Assembly (NCBI GenBank): GCA_009691705.1
Contig: SIAR01000016.1
Span: forward strand, 1-49,703
Reading direction: 5' to 3'
Source of the DNA: Phycisphaerales bacterium
Lineage (GTDB): Bacteria > Planctomycetota > Phycisphaerae > Phycisphaerales > SM1A02
Length of the DNA: 49,703 nt
Shown here: piece by piece, positions 44,946-49,703 of the stretch
How the letters are laid out: each line of letters starts with the position of its first letter
Position numbering within the stretch: position 1 is the first letter of the stretch
Notes under the pieces: generated by a model
Told to the model about the DNA's origin: nothing
What the model saw: the letters and a program-made list of their open reading frames with translations, nothing else
The model's database searches: none
Program-made: the position numbers and the translations under genes

Positions 44946-45868
44946 CGCCTAACAGACGATGATTGTGTGGAGAATTCAACGCGGTCGTTCACCACGGTTG
45001 ATTGCGATGAACTGCCAATGAGCAGCGGTGCGTTCATTCCCAAAGTTGAAATCGGATTGCGTTCAACGATGAGGCGAAGTGCAGCGCGGGGGATCGCCGA
45101 GAGATTCGTGCCAAGCGCATAAGAGTTCAGCGAGTAAATCGCCTCAACGGCCGCCGCTGGCGACGCGAATGGGAATCCAGATGCAAGGAAGATCTTGTCG
45201 AGCACTCCAGCTTCGTGCGCATGCAAGAGAGTCGTATAGAGACGCCAAGATTGCGAAGCGATGCCACTTGTGTCTGCGTAGATGCCAGGGTGCTTTGCAA
45301 GCAGGGCGATTGTCTCGTCGATCCACGGCGAGCCGATTTCACTCAAGACGATCTTGAGCGTTGGAAATGTGCGGGCGACTTCATCCCATGGAGTTGGTCT
45401 GTCAAACTCCATGATCATCGATGGAGTCATTAGTCCAGGACGAGTGACGAAGAGGGGGAGACGTTCTTTCGCACATCGATCAAACAGGCGCATCGCTGTC
45501 GAGTGGGTCGGGTGGAATCCCTGCGCACTTGGCGAGATGTTGACTCCAACGAGTCCGAGTGACTTGGCGTGGTCGAGATCGTCAAACCAAGAGGGGCACA
45601 TTGGATCGATTCCAGCAATGCCGGCAAGCCGGTGTGGCTGCCGACCAACGACTCCAGCAATGAACTCTGGTGGAACGACGGCGCTGAGGGCCTGCGACTT
45701 GAATCCATGAACGAGTGCACAACCGATGCACTCAAGAGCTTGCGTGTGGGCGCCGGTGGTGCCGTCGAGACCTCCGGGGCGACGCGCGGCGGCGCGAACG
45801 CCCTCAGCAAGCTCGAAGCCGAGTTGTTCGGGGGAGTGCCAAACCCGTGTCAGTACGTCGAAAATCAT
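44942..45868 (-). CDS. Amidohydrolase-fold protein without canonical metal ligands
   Basis: A 308-residue TIM-barrel protein of the amidohydrolase 2 type. The barrel rhythm is clear: IFDVLTRVWHSPEQLG at the start, HRLAGIAGIDPMCPSW, GLVGVNISPSAQGFHPTHS, LPLFVTRPG, LKIVLSEIGSPWIDETIALL, GIYADTSGIAS and DKIFLASGFPFASP. The usual metal-binding D-x-H-x-H after strand 1 is DVLTR, the His after strand 5 is Thr, the His before G after strand 6 is Glu, and the G-x-D near strand 8 is SGF. It is therefore probably not a metallohydrolase. ATG 45868 sets the N-terminus at the barrel; a longer frame overlaps ubiE. It follows ubiE by 29 bases and overlaps the lipoprotein start. Confidence 0.72.
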   Translation of the reverse strand: MIFDVLTRVWHSPEQLGFELAEGVRAAARRPGGLDGTTGAHTQALECIGCALVHGFKSQALSAVVPPEFIAGVVGRQPHRLAGIAGIDPMCPSWFDDLDHAKSLGLVGVNISPSAQGFHPTHSTAMRLFDRCAKERLPLFVTRPGLMTPSMIMEFDRPTPWDEVARTFPTLKIVLSEIGSPWIDETIALLAKHPGIYADTSGIASQSWRLYTTLLHAHEAGVLDKIFLASGFPFASPAAAVEAIYSLNSYALGTNLSAIPRAALRLIVERNPISTLGMNAPLLIGSSSQSTVVNDRVEFSTQSSSVRR

Positions 45869-45897
45869 GGTTCGTTTCGAGTGTAGCGAAATGTGGC

Positions 45898-46680
45898 TCA
45901 AGGCGCCACGAAACCGACCGAAATCACACATGTTCCCATCGTCAATGGATGTTGTGAGACTTTGGAGAATCCAGCGCAAATCAGTTGTTCGCTGAGCTGC
46001 GTCGGATCGAGAAATGTCTGCACGGACCTCGGCAAATAGCGATATGCCCCCGATTTGTCTCTCGCCAAAATGGTTGCGGTCCAGGGCATGATGTGGTTTG
46101 TGTAGATGCTGTGAAAGAAGCGCACGACTGGCGACGAGGGCTCGGAGAACTCAAGGACGACAAGACGACCACCCGGGCGCAGCACCCGTCTAAACTCACG
46201 AATCGCCCGCTGTGGATCTGCGACATTTCGAATTCCAAAGGCGATCGAGACGACGTCGAACGAACCATCGGGGTATGGCAGCTGCTGCGCATCGCCTTCG
46301 ATGTACTGAATCCCCGCGATGCGACCGCGGCCACGAGCGGCTTTCGCACGAGCGTGATCCAACATCGCCGGTGTGTAATCAAGACCAATGACATGCGCCG
46401 CACCGCCGCGCACGAATGCAATCGTTAAATCACCAGTGCCGCAGGCGACATCGAGTACTGCTGCACCACTCAGCGGAGCGGCTAACCGCACGGCCGCTCT
46501 GCGCCAATACTGATCAAGTCCAAATGAGTGGATTCGGTTGTTCAAGTCGTACGCATGCGCGATGGCAGTGAACATCTCGCGCACGCGATCAGATTTGTCG
46601 GCGCGCTCGTGAGGATTTCCGGTTAGTGAGGCGGGGTCCCAGCTTGACTCGGGGTGCTGCGGCTCGCGCGAAGGGCTCAT
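45898..46680 (-). CDS. ubiE: Demethylmenaquinone/2-polyprenylbenzoquinol methyltransferase
   Basis: C-methylates the quinone ring in the last step of menaquinone (or a step of ubiquinone) synthesis. The 260-residue protein carries VREMFTAIAHAYDLNNRIHS, the SAM-binding LDVACGTGDLTIAF, GLDYTPAMLDHARAKA, DVVSIAFGIRNVADPQRAI, and FRRVLRPGGRLVVLEFSEP. It ends with GTCVISVGF; all UbiE/MenG signatures are present. With planctomycetes usually making menaquinone, the MenG activity is more likely, but no men genes are nearby. It is divergent from the B12-fold gene, and a TAGGAT box lies 6 bases before its ATG. Confidence 0.95.
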   Translation of the reverse strand: MSPSREPQHPESSWDPASLTGNPHERADKSDRVREMFTAIAHAYDLNNRIHSFGLDQYWRRAAVRLAAPLSGAAVLDVACGTGDLTIAFVRGGAAHVIGLDYTPAMLDHARAKAARGRGRIAGIQYIEGDAQQLPYPDGSFDVVSIAFGIRNVADPQRAIREFRRVLRPGGRLVVLEFSEPSSPVVRFFHSIYTNHIMPWTATILARDKSGAYRYLPRSVQTFLDPTQLSEQLICAGFSKVSQHPLTMGTCVISVGFVAP

Positions 46681-46686
46681 TTCTCG

Positions 46687-46692
46687 ATCCTA
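46687..46692 (-). promoter_or_regulatory. -10-like box TAGGAT of ubiE
   Basis: TAGGAT on the reverse strand, exactly 6 bases before ATG 46680. At 17 bases further upstream lies TTTATA (46715-46710), a partial -35 match. There is no Shine-Dalgarno sequence. Confidence 0.48.
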
Positions 46693-46720
46693 GACGCGTT
46701 TGTGTGCCCTATAAACCCGT

Positions 46721-46743
46721 CCGAGCGCGTGGATAACGCTCGG
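46721..46743. other. Perfect 7-bp inverted repeat between ubiE and the B12-fold gene
   Basis: CCGAGCG (46721-46727) and CGCTCGG (46737-46743) flank a 9-base centre. The site lies just upstream of the ubiE -35 region in a divergent region of 121 bases. It could be an operator for a dimeric regulator, or a hairpin in a transcript toward the B12-fold gene. Confidence 0.35.
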
Positions 46744-46801
46744 CGCGGCCGTTTTCAATCGACCAGACGCGGGTTGGGGTGCGGCGGTCGATGAACTCTG
46801 C

Positions 46802-47542
46802 ATGACCTCCTCAACGACCTCCTCAACCATGAACGCTGAACTTGCTCTTGAACGACTCCTGCAACTCTGCGTCAGCGGTGATCGCCCCGCGACTCGCACC
46901 TTCATCGAGCAAGCGCAGCGTCACGGACTCACGGCATTGCAACTCTCTCAGGAGCTCTACTGGCCGGCGATGCAGACGATCTTTCGCATGTGGCGTCAAG
47001 ATCAACTCACGATGCTTGCCTATCAGTACTCGACCAGAATTCTTCGCATGCTCGTCGATCAGGCGCAAGCGGGATACGCGCAGGCGCCCCGCAACGGGCG
47101 GCGATTGCTCTGTGTGTGTGGTCAAAACGAATCTGAAGATCTCGCAGGACAACTCTGCAGCGACTTGCTTGAAGCGAGTGGATACGAAGTCTTCTTCGCG
47201 GCCGGTGGAGTCGCCAACGACGAGATTCTTGCAGAGGCAGGGCAGCGCCGTCCTGATGCGGTCGTCGTCTTCGCCGCCGCCGCGTCAGACGCACCAAAGA
47301 TTCGCTGTCTCATTGACCTCATTCGCTCGACCGATTCGAACCCCGGAATGCCCGTGATTTGCGGGGGAGGAGTCTTCGCACGCGCTCCTGGTCTTGCTGA
47401 AGAAATCGGAGCAGACGCAACCGCCGACGATGTCTTCGCAGTCGAAAGAATGGTGCGCTGCGCGCTCGCGGCTCCCAAGATCGCACCAAAGACCGCCCCA
47501 ACATTTGCGACTTCGAACCGTCGCCGCGCAGCCGTAGCATGA
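46802..47542 (+). CDS. B12-binding-fold protein lacking the axial histidine motif
   Basis: A 246-residue protein with the layout of methyltransferase-type corrinoid proteins. A four-helix cap covers residues about 10-90 (LERLLQLCVSGDRPATRTFI; QELYWPAMQTIFRMWRQDQL). A Rossmann-type B12-binding fold follows at about 100-230 (RLLCVCGQNESEDLAGQLCS, LLEASGYEVFFAAGGVANDE, RRPDAVVVFAAAAS, MPVICGGGVFA). The usual D-x-H-x2-G loop is S-E-D-L-A-G, so the lower-ligand His and its Asp partner are both changed. It may bind B12 base-on, bind another ligand, or act as a sensor. ATG 46829 is a second possible start. tilS begins 4 bases after its stop. Confidence 0.72.
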   Translation: MTSSTTSSTMNAELALERLLQLCVSGDRPATRTFIEQAQRHGLTALQLSQELYWPAMQTIFRMWRQDQLTMLAYQYSTRILRMLVDQAQAGYAQAPRNGRRLLCVCGQNESEDLAGQLCSDLLEASGYEVFFAAGGVANDEILAEAGQRRPDAVVVFAAAASDAPKIRCLIDLIRSTDSNPGMPVICGGGVFARAPGLAEEIGADATADDVFAVERMVRCALAAPKIAPKTAPTFATSNRRRAAVA

Positions 47543-47546
47543 GTTC

Positions 47547-48578
47547 GTGAAGTCACTTCCCACAGACGAATTGTTGCGTCGCGCGGGTCGCCATCCGCTC
47601 GCGGCACAATTCAGCGACAATCTCCAGCTGCGCTGTGGCCGAACGGTGAGTGATTCAATGCTGGTTGGATTGAGTGGGGGGGTCGACTCAACCGCACTCC
47701 TATTGCTCGCGGCAGTGGCGGCAGAGCGCGAGTCATGTGTCGGATCGCTGCACGCGGTCTATGTTCACCATCACCTGCGCGCGCAAGCCGATGAAGAGGT
47801 GGTTCACTGTGAAGAGCTCTGCAAACAGTTGGGGGTGAAGTTCACTGCGACCGATGTGCATCCAATCGCTGGCGGACAGGGACTCGCCGCCGAGGCGCGC
47901 CGCCTGCGGCATGCCGCGTTGGTTGCCTGCGCCGCGCAAGTAGGGACGAAGTGGATCTTGCTTGCCCATCAGAGCGATGACGTGCTCGAGACACTGCTCA
48001 TGCGCATCGGTCGGGGGATTGCGGTGCGTGGATTGTCGACCATTCCGTGGCGGCGACGCGCAGCGCACCAGAGCGAGATTGCGATTGTCCGTCCACTGCT
48101 GAACGTGAGTCGCGCCCAACTCGTGCAGTTGTGTAGCGAGTGCGGTCTGGCGTGGAAAGAAGATTCAAGTAACGCCAACCCCAATTCTGCGCGAGGGTTT
48201 TTGCGGGCAACGGTGCTCGATCCGCTGCGAAGTCGGTGGTCACGCATTGCATCTCATGCTGTGGATGCGTGCGATGCAGCGCGCAGTGGCGAGTGGGCGT
48301 TGTCGCAAATCGCCGTGCGCGATGGCTGGTGTGCGAATGAGATTGCGCGGGCGCAGATTCGCGGGCGCGGTCCGCTGCTCGCATCGGCGCTTCTGGCGAG
48401 TGCCTGTCGCGCTCGACACATTGAGATCTCGCCGCGCACGATTCGAGCCGCGGTGGACGCCGCGTGCGGTGACGAATTGCGCCCACGAACATTCCAAGAG
48501 GCAACCGCATCAATCCTGGTGAACGCGCGCGTGCTTCGCGTGACAGCAGCCGAAATCCGCGAGTCAGAGGCGCGCTAA
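47547..48578 (+). CDS. tilS: tRNA(Ile)-lysidine synthetase
   Basis: Makes lysidine at the wobble base of tRNA-Ile(CAU), which lets it read AUA; essential in most bacteria. The 343-residue protein has the N-type ATP-pyrophosphatase loop MLVGLSGGVDSTALLLL, then HAVYVHHHLRAQADEEVVHC, LAAEARRLRHAAL, ILLAHQSDDVLETLLMRIGR, IVRPLLNVSRAQLVQLC and WKEDSSN. The C-terminal half is shorter than in E. coli TilS. GTG 47547 follows the B12-fold gene after 4 bases. The last 4 bases overlap the convergent thioredoxin-like gene. Confidence 0.93.
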   Translation: MKSLPTDELLRRAGRHPLAAQFSDNLQLRCGRTVSDSMLVGLSGGVDSTALLLLAAVAAERESCVGSLHAVYVHHHLRAQADEEVVHCEELCKQLGVKFTATDVHPIAGGQGLAAEARRLRHAALVACAAQVGTKWILLAHQSDDVLETLLMRIGRGIAVRGLSTIPWRRRAAHQSEIAIVRPLLNVSRAQLVQLCSECGLAWKEDSSNANPNSARGFLRATVLDPLRSRWSRIASHAVDACDAARSGEWALSQIAVRDGWCANEIARAQIRGRGPLLASALLASACRARHIEISPRTIRAAVDAACGDELRPRTFQEATASILVNARVLRVTAAEIRESEAR

Positions 48579-49528
48579 GGAGTTGGAGCAGAGAGAGTCG
48601 CCGCCGCACCCAAGCAGGCTTTCCAGTCAGAATCAGTCGCGCACACCACGCGACCATCTTCGATCACGACGACGGTCGGCGGCTTGAGGATGTACGTCTT
48701 TCCCGCCGGCAGAGAGAGTCGTTCACATCCTGCGCAGTGGATCGGTCCAAGATTGTCACCAGCGAGTTGAACCGTGCCAGGCGCTGGCGGAATCTCAACG
48801 GCGATCACTTTGACATTCTCGCGCGCGCTCGCGAAGTACTCCTCGAAAACCTCGCGGCAGTGACCGCACTCGGGGCTGTACAGCACGATGATGCTGCGAC
48901 CTTCGAGCGTGAGTGCGGTCAACGACGGCAGCAATCGCGAGAGTCCGGTGTCTGGAAGGGTGCGACCTTGCCACTGCACATAGTCGAGCAGCACTGTCTC
49001 GCCATTCATCGCGCTGCCCGCGCGCGCTGGGGCATTGTTCTGGATTGGAATACGCACGGCGATCCCAATGGACAGAACCCACAGAGCGAGCACAGCGGCG
49101 CCAAGCCAGACTCCGCCGCGGCGCGCTGGTGCGACTTCCGTCGTGGGTCGATTCACAACCGAATAGGACCACACGCAGAGCACCAACCCTGCGGCTGGAT
49201 ATGCGAGTGGCCAAAGTTGCGATCCTGCGCTGGTGGGTGCGGCGACAAGTGATGCGATCGTCGCCACGCAGCAGAAGGCGAAGGACAGCAGCGCGGTTCG
49301 CGCTATGAATCGTCCGATCCCTGGCCGACCTCCAAAGAAGAGCAGGGAAAGGGCTGCGGCACAGAGAATCCCCACTGTGAGTTGCGCGGTTACGCTTGCA
49401 TCGAGCGAGTTGCGTCCCCCAACATTGATGAGCCATGAGGGAGCCCACTGCGTCCCTCCGCGAACCCAAGCGATCGCGGTGGAGAGAAGCAGGAGTGGAG
49501 TGAGAAAACGAGTGATGAAACTTCGCAT
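48575..49528 (-). CDS. Membrane protein with C-terminal thioredoxin-like CGHC domain
   Basis: A 317-residue protein. Residues 1-160 contain about five membrane helices (FLTPLLLLSTAIAWV; AQLTVGILCAAALSLLFFGG; RTALLSFAFCCVATIASLVA; YPAAGLVLCVWSYSV; WLGAAVLALWVLSIGIAVRI). Residues about 205-310 are a thioredoxin-like fold with SIIVLYSPECGHCREVFEEY (Cys221, Cys224). A second Cys pair follows at CAGC (265, 268) and a late IEDGRVVCATDSDWKACLG. The redox domain would face the periplasm. The pairing with a small CSEC protein immediately upstream suggests an electron relay for thiol-disulfide exchange. Family unknown to me. Confidence 0.7.
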   Translation of the reverse strand: MRSFITRFLTPLLLLSTAIAWVRGGTQWAPSWLINVGGRNSLDASVTAQLTVGILCAAALSLLFFGGRPGIGRFIARTALLSFAFCCVATIASLVAAPTSAGSQLWPLAYPAAGLVLCVWSYSVVNRPTTEVAPARRGGVWLGAAVLALWVLSIGIAVRIPIQNNAPARAGSAMNGETVLLDYVQWQGRTLPDTGLSRLLPSLTALTLEGRSIIVLYSPECGHCREVFEEYFASARENVKVIAVEIPPAPGTVQLAGDNLGPIHCAGCERLSLPAGKTYILKPPTVVVIEDGRVVCATDSDWKACLGAAATLSAPTP

Positions 49529-49543
49529 ATGTGGTGTGAATTG

Positions 49544-49703
49544 CTATCGCGCGATGCAGCGTTCGATAGCCGCGTGATCCTCAGAGTCGGTGACGATGTC
49601 TGTGATAACACCATCGTCGAGACGCATGAGTACTGGTGTCGTGAGCACGTAGTCTGGGCCCTTGAGGAGTTTGCGAATCTGACACTCCGAGCAGGGCATT
49701 TCC
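49544..49703 (-). CDS. Thioredoxin/glutaredoxin-like protein, C-terminal end (partial)
   Basis: A reverse-strand frame is open from the window edge down to TAG at 49546-49544 and gives 52 residues. It begins EMPCSECQIRKLLKGPDYVL, with a C-x2-C redox pair and the pattern of a thiol-disulfide protein, then LTTPVLMRLDDGVITDIVTD and a final helix with another Cys. The true start lies outside the window. It ends 15 bases before the start of the CGHC membrane protein, so the two are very likely cotranscribed. Confidence 0.6.
   Translation of the reverse strand, partial: EMPCSECQIRKLLKGPDYVLTTPVLMRLDDGVITDIVTDSEDHAAIERCIAR

Overview
The window reads as a compact, G+C-rich chromosome segment of a planctomycete, most likely of the Phycisphaerae type. 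The taxonomic cues are indirect but agree: a very large secreted protein of Cys-rich repeats (CC-x2-VC ... CC-x3-WD-x2-C) behind a dockerin-like calcium motif; a pseudopilin with the H-x9-DG tail typical of Planctomycetes, Verrucomicrobia and Lentisphaerae; the fused-type GlmU-like enzyme; and an ALG10-like glycosyltransferase. I see no insertion sequences, prophage, CRISPR array, tRNA or rRNA, and no gap over 300 bases without a gene.

Layout. 1-5115: end of a pilus/secretion-type gene, uppS, and a 1322-residue secreted protein with 17 Cys-rich repeats. 5137-7776: divergent purA and hemW. 7799-10764: a three-gene module of a decaprenyl-phosphate phosphoribosyltransferase-like UbiA protein, an ALG10-like GT-C enzyme and a methyltransferase, likely working on a lipid-linked glycan. 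10748-13006: a DUF1844 protein, a SurA-like lipoprotein and YraN. 13092-15982: dxs and ispA. 16038-18358: an ExbB/TolQ-like channel subunit coupled to an FHA-GAF-SpoIIE phosphatase. 18404-20675: ispG followed by a pseudopilin. 20733-25873: nucleoside permease, topA, miaA. 25902-32730: pgk, a TlpA-like thioredoxin-TPR protein, rpe, accD and an apolipoprotein N-acyltransferase continuous with a lipoprotein-like HEAT-repeat protein. 32745-38020: a cell-shape cluster under a strong sigma-70-type promoter (MreC-like coiled-coil protein, small membrane protein, mreB, mreC, mreD, GlmU-like enzyme). 38051-44272: a YdiJ-like FAD/Fe-S oxidase, a lone receiver domain, a small protein, a POT peptide transporter and a NUDIX hydrolase. 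44259-46680, reverse strand: ubiE, an amidohydrolase-fold protein lacking its metal ligands, and a lipoprotein. 46802-49703: a B12-fold protein without the axial histidine, tilS, and two thioredoxin-like membrane/redox genes.

How the genes relate. Isoprenoid functions recur in separate units (uppS, dxs, ispA, ispG, the UbiA-family enzyme, ubiE), linking precursor supply to lipid carriers, quinones and a glycan module. Envelope construction is the other thread (mre genes, GlmU-like, Lnt, SurA-like, Cys-rich surface protein).

Two observations stand out. First, genes that begin transcription units repeatedly carry a TAnnnT box 6-9 bases before the start codon and no Shine-Dalgarno, which points to leaderless mRNAs, whereas several internal genes have clear Shine-Dalgarno sequences. 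Second, several proteins are unusual in architecture: the 17-repeat Cys-rich protein, the Lnt-lipoprotein-HEAT fusion, the MreC-like protein ahead of mreB, and two folds stripped of their metal or cofactor ligands. All assignments come from reading the sequence; no database search was run.
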